Below are positions 1 to 8,502 of a stretch of DNA of 64,000 nt, one piece after another. A program made the translations under genes and the position numbers. The DNA comes from Sphingobium sp. CR2-8. Its GTDB lineage: Bacteria > Pseudomonadota > Alphaproteobacteria > Sphingomonadales > Sphingomonadaceae. The DNA is taken from positions 2,792,501 to 2,856,500 of the forward strand of contig NZ_JAYKZY010000002.1 of assembly GCF_035818615.1 (NCBI RefSeq), in the 5' to 3' direction. Position 1 is the first letter of the stretch, and each line of letters starts with the position of its first letter. The notes under the pieces were generated by a model, which worked only from the letters and a program-made list of their open reading frames with translations, did not search any database and was not told the DNA's origin.

Positions 1-1
1 C

Positions 2-226
2 AATGTCGCCATCTACGACCTTAACAGCAAGCTCATCACCATGTTGGGCAACGTCACGCTGACGCAAGGCGCGAATCGGCTGACCGGCGGACGGCTGGTG
101 ATGGACCTGACCAGCGGCCGCACCACCGTGGACGGCCGTTCGTCCGGCGGCGGCGCGGCGGGCACGTCGACCAGCCCCAGCGGGCGCGTGTCGGGCACCT
201 TCACGGTCCCCCAGCGCAAGAACTGA
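2..226 (+). CDS. lptA: LptA/OstA-family LPS transport protein, C-terminal part (truncated by window edge)
   Basis: An open frame runs in from the window edge and ends with TGA at 224-226. The visible residues read as regularly spaced beta-strand repeats (NVAIYDLNSKLITMLGNV, then LTQGANRLTGGRLVMDL), as in the OstA/LptA beta-jellyroll that carries lipopolysaccharide across the periplasm. A Ser/Gly-rich low-complexity tail and a basic C-terminus follow, common in sphingomonad homologues. The N-terminus, signal peptide and most of the fold lie outside the window. The identity rests on the repeat pattern alone; another OstA-like domain protein is possible. Confidence 0.7.
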   Translation, partial: NVAIYDLNSKLITMLGNVTLTQGANRLTGGRLVMDLTSGRTTVDGRSSGGGAAGTSTSPSGRVSGTFTVPQRKN

Positions 227-576
227 CCGGCCCATCGTCGCAGGTCGGGCGGCGTGCGCGTCGTCCATGCGTCAGATTCCGCGTGACATGCCCACCCCTT
301 TACCCTAAAGGCGCGCCCAGCAGGTTCCCGGCAGCGATGTGGGGAACCTTCCGTCCGAGACAGTTGGCGAAGGGAATATGCCCTTCTTAATCTCCAGCCT
401 AGACGGGGAAAAGTTCTTTACCGATCGGGCGACGCGCCTGATTCGGGTCTGCCTGTCTCCTTTACATGGTGCGGGCCGGTCGATCTCTCCCCTTCGGACT
501 TAGTGCCCCATGCCCCATGGCGTGGGTTTAGTCGTTCGCCCGTGCAAGCGGCGTGAACATGAAGTGGAGTAATGGC
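227..576 (+). promoter_or_regulatory. Long 5' leader of rplJ-rplL (candidate L10 leader)
   Basis: About 350 bases without a convincing gene separate lptA from rplJ. In many bacteria the rplJL mRNA has a structured leader bound by the L10(L12) complex for autoregulation. One visible element is a hairpin at 507-526: an 8-bp stem CCCATGCC/GGCGTGGG (one G-U pair) around the loop CCAT, followed by TTTAG. A promoter should also lie here but could not be placed with confidence. The hairpin is seen; its role as L10 leader is inferred from position. Confidence 0.45.
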
Positions 577-1092
577 ATGGATCGTAATCAGAAATCTGAG
601 GTCGTTTCCGCGCTGAACGCAGAACTGGCAGAAGTTGGCGTGGTCGTCGTGACCCGCAACCTCGGCATGACCGTCGCTCAGTCGACCGTCCTGCGCCAGA
701 AGATGCGCGAAGCCGGCGCTACCTACAAGGTTACGAAGAACCGCCTCGCCCGTATCGCCCTGGATGGCACCAGCTACACCGGCCTCAGCGACCTGCTGAA
801 CGGCCCGGTTGGCCTCGCCACCTCGGTCGACCCGGTCGCCGCCGCCAAGGTTGCGATCGATTTCGCCAAGACCAACGACAAGCTTGAGATCGTTGGCGGC
901 GCGATGGGCGAAGTGCTGCTCGATGCGGAGGGCGTCAAGGCCCTGGCATCGATGCCGTCGCTGGATGAACTGCGTGCCAAGCTGGTCGGCCTTCTGGTCG
1001 CCCCGGCTACCAAGCTCGCAACCGTCACCCAGGCACCGGCAGCGCAGCTTGCGCGTGTCTTCAACGCCTATGCGGAGAAGGAAGCGGCCTGA
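577..1092 (+). CDS. rplJ: 50S ribosomal protein L10
   Basis: L10 forms the base of the ribosomal stalk and anchors L7/L12 dimers through its C-terminal helix. The product (171 aa, the usual length) begins MDRNQKSEVVSALN and carries the family stretch ATYKVTKNRLARIAL, followed by PVGLATS. In-frame starts also exist at 553 (GTG) and 559 (ATG), but the conserved N-terminus and the purine stretch GTGGAG just upstream favour ATG 577. rplL follows 75 bases later on the same strand, the standard pair. Expression is probably controlled through the leader upstream. Confidence 0.96.
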   Translation: MDRNQKSEVVSALNAELAEVGVVVVTRNLGMTVAQSTVLRQKMREAGATYKVTKNRLARIALDGTSYTGLSDLLNGPVGLATSVDPVAAAKVAIDFAKTNDKLEIVGGAMGEVLLDAEGVKALASMPSLDELRAKLVGLLVAPATKLATVTQAPAAQLARVFNAYAEKEAA

Positions 1093-1167
1093 TTGGTCGC
1101 GACCGACTTCCTGTAATCGTTTCAATATCATAGTGCGGGTTTCGTCCCGCTTAGAAGGACATATATC

Positions 1168-1542
1168 ATGGCAGACATCAACGCTCTGGTCGATCAGCTT
1201 TCGGCCCTCACCGTCCTCGAAGCCGCCGAGCTGTCGAAGGCTCTGGAAGAAAAGTGGGGCGTTAGCGCCGCTGCTGCCGTCGCCGTCGCCGGCCCGGCCG
1301 CTGCCGCTGCTGCTCCGGCTGCTGAAGAGCAGACCGAATTCGACGTCATCCTGACCGGCGACGGTGGCAAGAAGATCAACGTCATCAAGGAAGTCCGCGC
1401 CATCACCGGCCTGGGTCTGACCGAAGCCAAGGCGCTGGTCGAAGCCGCGCCGAAGGCCGTCAAGGAAGGCGTGAACAAGGACGAAGCCGAAAAGGTCAAG
1501 AAGCAGCTTGAAGAAGCTGGCGCGACCGTCGAGCTGAAGTAA
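1168..1542 (+). CDS. rplL: 50S ribosomal protein L7/L12
   Basis: L7/L12 is the multicopy stalk protein that recruits translation GTPases. The 124-aa product has the N-terminal dimerisation domain ([20 protein letters not shown]), an Ala/Pro-rich hinge at about residues 35-52, and the C-terminal domain with [25 protein letters not shown], all diagnostic. A strong ribosome-binding site (AGAAGGA) precedes ATG 1168. It is co-transcribed with rplJ and followed by a clear terminator. Confidence 0.98.
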   Translation: MADINALVDQLSALTVLEAAELSKALEEKWGVSAAAAVAVAGPAAAAAAPAAEEQTEFDVILTGDGGKKINVIKEVRAITGLGLTEAKALVEAAPKAVKEGVNKDEAEKVKKQLEEAGATVELK

Positions 1543-1610
1543 TCGGTGCGCCCCGGGTTTCCGGGGCACATCGTTCAGCCTTGGGGTACGCCCTCTGGCT
1601 GGAGAATATC

Positions 1611-1644
1611 GGGCGGCGCCTTTTCGGGGGGCCGCCCTTTTCTT
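1611..1644 (+). terminator. Rho-independent terminator after rplL
   Basis: A GGGCGGC / GCCGCCC stem (1611-1617 with 1631-1637) is followed by TTTTCTTT. A smaller GC hairpin without a T-tract lies nearer the stop at 1550-1567 (GCCCCGG/CCGGGGC, loop GTTT). Together they close the rplJL transcript before the convergent gene that ends at 1651. Confidence 0.8.
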
Positions 1645-1650
1645 TGCCCG

Positions 1651-2907
1651 TCACATGGCGACCACCATGGCGTGGATGATCAATTCCACCAGCGTCGGCG
1701 CCAGGAACAGCATCGCCAGCGCATAGGGCGCGGGACGCCAATGGCGCGCGATCACCCCGATGCCCGTGCTCGCCGCCAGCGCAATGCCAGGCCACAGGAC
1801 ATTATAATAGCGGGTCTGTGCGATCGTCAGGTCGCCCATAGTCTGGAAACTGCGCCAGCCGAAGGTGAAATGGATCGCCATCAGTATGATGAGCCCCGCC
1901 ATATAGGCGAGGGCGATCGGACGCACCGCCACCCTCCGCAGGCCGAATCCGGCCACGCCCAGCATCGCCAGCAATCCCGCCGCGATGACCCGCAGCGTAT
2001 AGAAGCCCTCGTCCGCGGGCCATTTCCACAGGAGCGTGCGGCCGAAATAGCTGGCGAACTGGACCATGTCATAATGCGCCCGTTCCGCCACCGGCACCCA
2101 CCACACCGCTTTGTTGACCCACAGGACCTGGCCGGTCTCCGCCAGGTTCACGGCATAGGGGATGAGGCCGATCGCCACGCCCAGCCCGGCAAAGGCGAAC
2201 AGCGGATCGGTAAGGGCGATGTCGCGCCGGATCAGGCGCAATCCCAGCCAGGCGAACAGCGTTGCGGCGAGTCCCAGCAGCGCCGTCAGCTTCGTCCAGC
2301 CCGCGACAGCCAGACCGATCATGACCCACCATCCTGCCGCCGGCATACCGACCACGCCTGCGAACACCACCGCTGCGGCCAGTGCGGCCAGATTGTCGTT
2401 ATTGATCAGGCCGCCCACGACCGCGCCCTTGGGGAAGCTGGCGGCGATCAGCGCGAACAGGGTCGGCGACACCGTGTCGGCGGGCATGCAACGACGCACC
2501 GCGATCACCGTGACCAGCAATGCCAGCGTCGATAGCAGGACATTGGCCAGGCGGAACAGCAGCGGATCGCCGCTGATGCCCATCAACGGCGCAAGCAGCA
2601 GATAATAGAGCGAAGGATGGTTGATATAATTATGATAGGGCGACCAGCGCGACAGATCGTCCTGCCGAAGCAGCAGGTAGCGGCTCCAGTCCGGAAACAG
2701 GGTCGCCTGCTCATATTGTGCCCGGATCACGGAGTAATGCTGCAACTCGTCTATGCGCGTAGGAAATGGAATCCGCAGCGTCAGCCAGACCAGCAACGCG
2801 CCATAGGCACCGATGACGATCCACACGCCGATCGGCAGGGCGAACGGCATGCGAACGGATCGCTCCGTCAGCGGCGGGGTTACGGGCAAGGGGCGGAAAG
2901 CGGCCAT
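1651..2907 (-). CDS. Polytopic membrane protein, DUF2142/GT-C glycosyltransferase-like
   Basis: A 418-aa protein with roughly ten hydrophobic segments. After the first membrane helix comes an acidic-His motif in the first periplasmic loop (PTRIDELQHYSVIR), then SPYHNYINHPSLYYLLLAP. This is the layout of DUF2142 and GT-C type lipid-linked sugar transferases, where the Asp-Glu in loop 1 is catalytic. The substrate is unknown and no glycan cluster is nearby. ATG 2907 is chosen because GAGGAG precedes it; a longer frame to 2997 lacks such a site. The gene stands alone, convergent with rplL, with a 14-bp palindrome just upstream. Confidence 0.6.
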   Translation of the reverse strand: MAAFRPLPVTPPLTERSVRMPFALPIGVWIVIGAYGALLVWLTLRIPFPTRIDELQHYSVIRAQYEQATLFPDWSRYLLLRQDDLSRWSPYHNYINHPSLYYLLLAPLMGISGDPLLFRLANVLLSTLALLVTVIAVRRCMPADTVSPTLFALIAASFPKGAVVGGLINNDNLAALAAAVVFAGVVGMPAAGWWVMIGLAVAGWTKLTALLGLAATLFAWLGLRLIRRDIALTDPLFAFAGLGVAIGLIPYAVNLAETGQVLWVNKAVWWVPVAERAHYDMVQFASYFGRTLLWKWPADEGFYTLRVIAAGLLAMLGVAGFGLRRVAVRPIALAYMAGLIILMAIHFTFGWRSFQTMGDLTIAQTRYYNVLWPGIALAASTGIGVIARHWRPAPYALAMLFLAPTLVELIIHAMVVAM

Positions 2908-2933
2908 CGGCTCCTCAAAAATAGACGCGTCAT

Positions 2934-2947
2934 GATAAGCGCTTATC
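2934..2947. promoter_or_regulatory. 14-bp perfect palindrome GATAAGCGCTTATC (possible operator)
   Basis: A perfect dyad 27 bases upstream of the membrane-protein start (minus strand), within the 216-base divergent gap between that gene and the methyltransferase remnant. Its size and position suit a dimeric repressor site, but no regulator gene is adjacent and no second copy was noticed. Confidence 0.35.
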
Positions 2948-3123
2948 GCGCACGACCCTTGCAATATCGTTGCGGCCCGACACCGTTCCTGATGCAAAAG
3001 CTCTGCACATCATGCCCGTTACAGGCAAGTAGCCCGACCGTCGAAAACGCAGTGTCAATGTTTCGCTAACCATTTTAGGTAATGAACCGGTATCGATCGC
3101 AAGCGGGGGAAAGACGTAATCCC

Positions 3124-3327
3124 ATGGCCGAGCCACTAACCTACGCTACGCTGGAACGGATACAGGTGCCGCGCCCGGCGGACCGGCTGGGCTTCATCGC
3201 CAATCTGCGCCGGGATCGCCGCGTGCTGGACATAGGCTGCCTTGATGAAACGGCGTTACAAACGCGCAGCGTGGAGCAGCTGTTTCCGCTGGTCAGTTTC
3301 GGCTATATCCTGCGCATCAGACTCTGA
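3124..3327 (+). pseudogene. Remnant of a class I SAM-dependent methyltransferase
   Basis: The 67-aa frame opens with a methyltransferase N-terminus (MAEPLTYATLERIQVP, then RRDRRVLDIGCLDETAL). RVLDIGC is motif I, the SAM-binding loop. The usual protein continues for another 150 or more residues, but here it jumps after about 40 residues to LFPLVSFGYILRIRL and stops. No further methyltransferase motifs are seen in other frames before the porin gene, so an internal deletion is likelier than a frameshift. GGGGAAAGA precedes ATG 3124, so the fragment could still be translated. Without the rest of the Rossmann fold it should be inactive. Confidence 0.5.
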
Positions 3328-3339
3328 CTATCGCTCCCG

Positions 3340-4749
3340 TCAGAAGTCCAGTTCGGCGCGCCACCCGATCACATCCACGCCATAGTCGCGTCGGCCGTTC
3401 GACGGGATCGCCGCATCGGTATAGCGCAGATGCGCATAGTTGAGGTTGAAGCGCAGATAGTCGATCGGCGTCCACACCAGCGCCGCGATCACGGCATTTT
3501 GCGTGCCGCCCACGATATCCCTGTCGTTGAGGCTGAGATAGTCGTAGCGCAGCGTCGCCTGCAACGCGCCCCAGCCGCCGCCGCCCAGCGGACTGTCGGG
3601 CTTCACGACGCCGAAAATCCCGTTCTTATAGCCCCGGCTTTCGCCGGTCAGCACATAGCCGACCTCGCCATAGCCGCCGAAGAAGGTCGGGTCGGCCAAG
3701 CCCGGCCGCGACACCCGCAGCCAATGCGCTTCGCCCGCCACCCATAGCGGCCCACGCTCGCCCGCCAGTTCCAGCCCATAATGGCTCTCGCCATCCGCCG
3801 CGATTTCGGGGGTGGCCAGGAAGCGGCTGTTGGCGGTGTGGAGATAGGCGCGCTGGCGATAGCGTTGCGGATTTTCGCTCAACCGCTGGAAATCGCGCCA
3901 ATGGCCCGATGCCGCGACATGCAGCTGCGTCTTGCCGAATTTGGGCGCGAGGACGATGCGACCGTCCACGCCATAGCTGTTATTTTCATCGCCCCCATCG
4001 GCGCCGTCCGAATCATTGGTCAGCGAATCGGCGCTGTCTGAAAAGATGCCCGCCTGCGCCAGCACGATGCCGGACCGATATTGCGCCGAAAGGCCCAGTC
4101 GCCGTTCGAACCCGAAGGCGTCGGTGAAGGCCGCCCGCTCCATAACCGCCCCGCCGGTGTCGCTTATCAACTCGTCCAGCGACTGGAAGGCGTTATGATT
4201 GCCCAGCGTGACCAGCCACTTGCCCTTCTCATAAGTGATGAAGGTATCGACCAGGTCGACGCTGTTGTCGGACAGTTCCAGTTCCAGCTTATAGCCGAAA
4301 CCGCCGCCCAGCTGCCCTTCCCCACCCAGACGCAGGCGGCGCAGTTCGTTGGAATAGCCCTTCGCCCGATCGTTGACGCCACCGGGGGCCATCAGCAGGC
4401 CCGCATCATATTGGATGCGCCCCTTCACATGGAAGCTGGCCCCGCCCTCGCTGAAGACCGGCCCGCCCTTCCAGTCGATCGCGGCCTCGTCCGGGGCTTT
4501 GGCCTGCGCCGTGCGCACCGGGGCGGTGGCGGAAGGCACGCCTGGCGGTGGCGGCGCCGTGGCGGTGGGCACCGATGCCGACGCGCCGTCCAGCCGCGCC
4601 TCCAGCCGGTCGACCTGCGCCTTCAGCGCCGCGATTTGCGCCCGCATCGCATCGGCTTCGGCCGCGCTGATCGCCTGTGCGGCCAGCGGCGTCGGGGCCA
4701 TCAGCATCGCCAGCGCCACGCTGCTGGTCCATCGCGATAGGGGACGCAT
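3340..4749 (-). CDS. Phosphate-selective porin O/P family outer-membrane protein
   Basis: A 469-aa outer-membrane protein with a signal peptide ending near PLAAQA, an N-terminal coiled coil (ADAMRAQIAALKAQVDRLEA) and a Pro/Ala-rich linker. A porin barrel follows, with HVKGRIQYDAGLL, the strand pair around KLELELSD and a C-terminal aromatic strand (GVDVIGWRAELDF). This order matches the OprP/OprO (porin_O_P) family, which forms anion channels. The solute cannot be told from sequence. AAGGAAGGGAAA just upstream supports ATG 4749. The divergent neighbour is a solute-binding lipoprotein, which may suggest joint nutrient uptake. Confidence 0.85.
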   Translation of the reverse strand: MRPLSRWTSSVALAMLMAPTPLAAQAISAAEADAMRAQIAALKAQVDRLEARLDGASASVPTATAPPPPGVPSATAPVRTAQAKAPDEAAIDWKGGPVFSEGGASFHVKGRIQYDAGLLMAPGGVNDRAKGYSNELRRLRLGGEGQLGGGFGYKLELELSDNSVDLVDTFITYEKGKWLVTLGNHNAFQSLDELISDTGGAVMERAAFTDAFGFERRLGLSAQYRSGIVLAQAGIFSDSADSLTNDSDGADGGDENNSYGVDGRIVLAPKFGKTQLHVAASGHWRDFQRLSENPQRYRQRAYLHTANSRFLATPEIAADGESHYGLELAGERGPLWVAGEAHWLRVSRPGLADPTFFGGYGEVGYVLTGESRGYKNGIFGVVKPDSPLGGGGWGALQATLRYDYLSLNDRDIVGGTQNAVIAALVWTPIDYLRFNLNYAHLRYTDAAIPSNGRRDYGVDVIGWRAELDF

Positions 4750-4888
4750 AGATTTCCCTTCCTTGTCCGGTGACGCCGATATGAATTTTCCATGACGATT
4801 GCGCGTCTTTTGCATTTCAATTTTATGACAGGCCCATGTGCGACGATGGGCGGTTGGCGCGCGCGCGATCGCGGGCTACTCCTGGCGC

Positions 4889-6352
4889 ATGTTCGCGTCC
4901 GCCTATCCCTTCGTCCGACGCCTTGCCTTCGTCGTCGCCGCACCAATGCTGTGCGCGCTGCTTGCCGCCTGTTCCGATCAGGGCCGCGATCCCGTCGTCG
5001 TCAGCGTAGTGGGCGATCGCGACGATTTTGCGAAACCGCTGCCCAACCTGCCCGATCCCGGCGCGAAACTGATATTGGAGGCGACGGCGCAGGGCCTGGT
5101 CGCCTTCGACGCGAGCGGCGACATCTTGCCCGCGCTGGCCCAGCGCTGGATCGTGGAGGATGACGGGCGCAGCTATATCTTCCGCCTGCGCCGCGCCTTC
5201 TGGGCCAATGGCGCGCGCGTCACCGCGCCCGATGTCGCGCGGATGCTGATGGCGCGGATCGAATCGCTGCGCCGCTTCGACCCCGACGGGCCGCTCGACG
5301 CGGTGCAGGCGGTCGTGCCCATGACGGGCGAAGTGATCGAAATCCGCATGGCCGCGCCGCGTCCCTATGTGCTCCAGATGCTGGCCCAGCCGCAGATGGC
5401 GCTCGTGTCGCGCGACGGCGGCACCGGTCCCTATCGCCGGGCGGCGCGCGGCAACGCGGTCGTCCTGACCCCGGTCGATCGCGCCAGTGGCGACGATGCG
5501 GCGGACGAACCGGTGCCGCCATGGCAGACGCGCGTCCTGCGCGCCGAACGCGCCGCGCTGGCGATCATCCGCTTCCGGGAGGACGACGCCACGCTGGTGC
5601 TGGGCGGGCGCTTCACCGACCTGCCGCTGCTGGTGCCCGCCGGGATCGACCGCAACGCCGTGCGCGTCGATCCGGTGCGCGGCTTGCTGGGCCTGGCCGT
5701 CACCGGGCGCGGCACGCTGCTGGACGATCCCGGCATCCGCGCGGCAATCAACATGAGCATCGACCGGAGCCAGTTGCCGACCATCTTCCCCCTGGGTGGC
5801 TGGGCGACCAGCGAGCGGCTGCTGCCCGACGCGATGGACCTGGGCCGCCAGCCGACCGATCCGGCCTGGACCGGCCTGCCGCTCGATCAGCGGCGCGCGC
5901 AGGCCAGCGCGAACGTCACCGTATGGCGCGCCACCCACGGCGCGCCGCCGCCGCTGCGCATCGCCCTGCCCAAGGGGCCGGGCGCGACATTGTTGTTCGC
6001 GATGCTGCGGCGCGACCTGGCGACCATTGGGCTGGACGTCCGGCGCGTGGCGATCGACGCGGAGGCCGACCTGCGGCTGGTGGACGATGTCGCCGCCTAT
6101 GACAGCGCGCTATGGTATCTCGGCCGGGTCGGCTGCGCGCGCAAGGTGCATTGCAGCGACGTGGCCGATGCGCAGTTGCAGGCCGCCAGCCTCGCCAGTT
6201 CGCCCGAGGAACGCGCCGCCCGCATCGCGGAGGCCGAAGCGCAGATGGTCGCGCATAACGGCTATATTCCGCTGGGCGCACCGGTCCGTTGGTCGCTGGT
6301 CGCCAAACGGCTCACAGGCTTTGAACTGTCCCCCGCGCGCGGCACCCATTGA
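4889..6352 (+). CDS. ABC-type peptide/nickel solute-binding lipoprotein (SBP family 5)
   Basis: The protein has a lipoprotein signal with lipobox LLAAC near residue 30, then the SBP_bac_5 pattern: LILEATAQGLVAFDASG, LPALAQRWIVEDDGRSYIF and RLRRAFWANGARVTAPDV. Such proteins capture peptides or metal complexes for ABC importers. No permease or ATPase genes are adjacent, so the partner must be elsewhere or the protein may act alone. ATG 4889 is preferred because the hydrophobic signal follows it directly; GTG 4838 is possible. At about 487 aa it is slightly short for the family. Confidence 0.75.
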   Translation: MFASAYPFVRRLAFVVAAPMLCALLAACSDQGRDPVVVSVVGDRDDFAKPLPNLPDPGAKLILEATAQGLVAFDASGDILPALAQRWIVEDDGRSYIFRLRRAFWANGARVTAPDVARMLMARIESLRRFDPDGPLDAVQAVVPMTGEVIEIRMAAPRPYVLQMLAQPQMALVSRDGGTGPYRRAARGNAVVLTPVDRASGDDAADEPVPPWQTRVLRAERAALAIIRFREDDATLVLGGRFTDLPLLVPAGIDRNAVRVDPVRGLLGLAVTGRGTLLDDPGIRAAINMSIDRSQLPTIFPLGGWATSERLLPDAMDLGRQPTDPAWTGLPLDQRRAQASANVTVWRATHGAPPPLRIALPKGPGATLLFAMLRRDLATIGLDVRRVAIDAEADLRLVDDVAAYDSALWYLGRVGCARKVHCSDVADAQLQAASLASSPEERAARIAEAEAQMVAHNGYIPLGAPVRWSLVAKRLTGFELSPARGTH

Positions 6353-6414
6353 ACCATCTGTTCCGCGCTACCAATTAGGGATTCGGGCAATTTGGGGGTG
6401 AGGAGACAGGCACC

Positions 6415-6837
6415 ATGGCGATTTCGCAGGATCAGTTCGAACAGGTTGTGCGCGATATGCCCGGTTTCGGCCGCGATCCCGCCTCCGTCCGCCGCCGGAT
6501 CGAGGCGATGGAGGCGATGTTGGAGGGGCTGTTCGTCATCCCCGGCACCCAACGCCGAGTGGGGCTGGACAGTCTGGTCGGCCTGATCCCCATCGTCGGC
6601 GACCTCGCCACCGCCGCCATGGGCGCGTGGATCGTGTGGGAAGCCCGCAACCTTGGCATGTCGAAATGGCAACTGACCCGCATGGCCGCCAATATCGGCG
6701 TCGATACGCTGGTGGGCGCGATCCCCTTCGCGGGCGACCTGTTCGATTTCCTCTACAAGTCGAACACGAAGAATCTGCGGATCATCCGCAAGCATCTCGA
6801 CCGCCACCATCCCGCAACGGCGGTGATCGATTTGTAA
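6415..6837 (+). CDS. DUF4112 domain protein
   Basis: A 140-aa protein with the two related hydrophobic motifs typical of DUF4112: GLDSLVGLIPIVGDLATAAM and GVDTLVGAIPFAGDLFDFLY. Each is a probable membrane hairpin ending in GD. The flanking regions are charged and the C-terminus is basic (RIIRKHLDRHH). The function of this family is not known. GAGGAGACAGG before ATG 6415 is a good ribosome-binding site. It follows the solute-binding gene by about 60 bases and may share its transcript. Confidence 0.8.
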   Translation: MAISQDQFEQVVRDMPGFGRDPASVRRRIEAMEAMLEGLFVIPGTQRRVGLDSLVGLIPIVGDLATAAMGAWIVWEARNLGMSKWQLTRMAANIGVDTLVGAIPFAGDLFDFLYKSNTKNLRIIRKHLDRHHPATAVIDL

Positions 6838-6842
6838 CACTA

Positions 6843-6864
6843 TTCCCCGGCGCAGGCCGGGGAA
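6843..6864. terminator. Hairpin between convergent genes
   Basis: An 8-bp stem TTCCCCGG/CCGGGGAA with loop CGCAGG lies between the DUF4112 stop and the RNase T2 stop. There is no strong T-tract, so it may be a weak or Rho-assisted terminator for either direction. Confidence 0.45.
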
Positions 6865-6867
6865 CCG

Positions 6868-7578
6868 TTAGCCCTGTGGCGGCTCGATCCGCAGCTGCGC
6901 CCGGTCCCTGACCCCGCCCTGCTGCGGCGGGCAGCTGATGTAGCGATATTGGCGGTCCATGCAGATCCACACTTCGCTGAGCGACCCGTCGCGCGTCACG
7001 TTCAGACGAATGCCATCGGCGACCATGCCCTTATTCTCGGCCGCAAAGGCCGTGGCGAAATCGCGCGCCGACAGGGTCGGTCGCGCGGCCAGCGCCGTCA
7101 TGTCGGGATAGCGCAGCGCCTGATACAGCTTGCGCGACAGGGCGAAGAATTTCGTCGGCGTCGTGGGCAGGCAGGTCCCATGCTTGACCCATTCATGCTG
7201 GATCAGCTGCACCGATGGCGTGGCGCACAGATGGTCGCGGATCACCTTGCGCGGCAGGGGCGCGGCGGGCTTGCAATATTGCGGCCATTCCTGCCCGTAA
7301 CCGTCGGGCCACAGGCCATGCAGCGTGAAGGCGAAGCGATTGTCCGACCGACACTGAAACACATCACGTGGCCCCCCGCGCGACGTCTTGCAATATTGCG
7401 GGCTCCAGCTGACCGCCAGCGTGTAATAGCCGACCGGCAGGACCCGCTTGGGATCGTCGGCGGTCGGCCCCTCGACCTGCGGCCGCGCGATGATGTCGGG
7501 CAGGCGGCATTGATTGGCCTGCGCCAGCGCGACGCCGGGCGTCGCCAGTGCGACCAGGGGCAGCAGGGCCTTAAGCAT
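6868..7578 (-). CDS. Secreted ribonuclease T2
   Basis: T2 ribonucleases cleave RNA to 3'-phosphates through 2',3'-cyclic intermediates, normally in the periplasm or outside. The 236-aa protein has a signal peptide (ALLPLVALATPGVALA) and both catalytic segments: CAS I FTLHGLWP (residues 84-91) and CAS II HEWVKHGTC (128-136), with both histidines and the Glu. Cysteines are positioned for disulfides. Its start overlaps the nadC stop by eight bases, so it is probably translated from the nadC transcript, although no functional link to NAD synthesis is evident. Confidence 0.93.
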   Translation of the reverse strand: MLKALLPLVALATPGVALAQANQCRLPDIIARPQVEGPTADDPKRVLPVGYYTLAVSWSPQYCKTSRGGPRDVFQCRSDNRFAFTLHGLWPDGYGQEWPQYCKPAAPLPRKVIRDHLCATPSVQLIQHEWVKHGTCLPTTPTKFFALSRKLYQALRYPDMTALAARPTLSARDFATAFAAENKGMVADGIRLNVTRDGSLSEVWICMDRQYRYISCPPQQGGVRDRAQLRIEPPQG

Positions 7579-8419
7579 AAGCGAAATCCAATCCGATGTC
7601 GGCCGCGGGGGCCGACTGTGTGAGGCGGCCGACGCTGATATAGGTGACGCCCGTTTCCGCCTTGGCGCGGATCGTCTCCAGCGTGACGCCGCCCGACGCT
7701 TCGGTCGGCACGCGCCCGCCGACCAACGTCACCGCACCACGCAGCGTGGCGGCGTCCATATTGTCGAGCAACAGGTGCGTCGCCCCCGCCGCCAGCGCCG
7801 GTTCGATCTGGTCGATCCGGTCGACCTCCACGATGATGCTGGCGACCCCGGCGGCGACGGCGCGGCGCACCGCTTCCTCGACCGATCCGGCGACCGCGAC
7901 ATGATTGTCCTTGATCATCGCCGCGTCCCACAGCCCCATGCGATGATTGGTCGCCCCGCCCATGCGCGTCGCATATTTCTCCAGCACGCGCAGGCCCGGG
8001 ATGGTCTTGCGCGTGTCGAGCAGGGTGGCGCCCGTGCCGTCGATCGCATCGACATAGGCCCGCGTCATCGTCGCGATGCCGGTCAGATGCTGCACCGTGT
8101 TGAGCGCGGACCGCTCCGCCGTCAGCATCGCCCGCGCCTTGCCCCGGATGCGCAATATGTCGGTCCCCGCCGCCACCCGGTCGCCATCGCTGGCGAGTGA
8201 CTCGATCATGGCATCGGGGTCGAGCGCGCGGAAGAAAGCGGCGGCGATCGGCAGCCCCGCCAGCGTCACATCGTCCCGGCTGTCCATCACCCCGTCGAAG
8301 ATCGCATCCGCCGGAATCACCGCCTCGCTGGTGACGTCGCGCCCGTCGGGGCCAAGATCTTCGGCCAGGGTGGATGCGACGAACGCATCGATATCGAAAC
8401 CGGGGAGGATGAAGGTCAT
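7571..8419 (-). CDS. nadC: Nicotinate-nucleotide pyrophosphorylase (carboxylating)
   Basis: NadC converts quinolinate and PRPP to nicotinate mononucleotide, CO2 and PPi in de novo NAD synthesis. The 282-aa product has the family motifs in order: EDLGPDGRDVTSEA near the start, DTRKTIPGLR (135-144) for PRPP/quinolinate binding, GGATNHR (154-160), KDNH, and EASGGV near the end. The upstream neighbour on the same strand is nadA, about 0.75 kb away, so the pathway is clustered, but a lone antitoxin, a repeat and an unknown gene intervene. Confidence 0.96.
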   Translation of the reverse strand: MTFILPGFDIDAFVASTLAEDLGPDGRDVTSEAVIPADAIFDGVMDSRDDVTLAGLPIAAAFFRALDPDAMIESLASDGDRVAAGTDILRIRGKARAMLTAERSALNTVQHLTGIATMTRAYVDAIDGTGATLLDTRKTIPGLRVLEKYATRMGGATNHRMGLWDAAMIKDNHVAVAGSVEEAVRRAVAAGVASIIVEVDRIDQIEPALAAGATHLLLDNMDAATLRGAVTLVGGRVPTEASGGVTLETIRAKAETGVTYISVGRLTQSAPAADIGLDFAYA

Positions 8420-8502
8420 GGCCCTTCCTCTAGCCGCCCCGCGCGGCCCACCGCAACCGCTTTCGGATTGACCTGAGCCTGCATGAGGCGCAGCTTTTCA
8501 CC

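Noticed and set aside
418..1569. A 383-codon minus-strand frame covering rplJ and rplL
   Set aside because: Antisense shadow of two certain ribosomal protein genes; Arg/Gly/Asp-rich without motifs.
4823..5938. A 371-codon minus-strand frame opposite the solute-binding lipoprotein
   Set aside because: The plus-strand gene has a lipobox and family motifs; this frame is His/Arg/Gln-rich with no recognisable domain.
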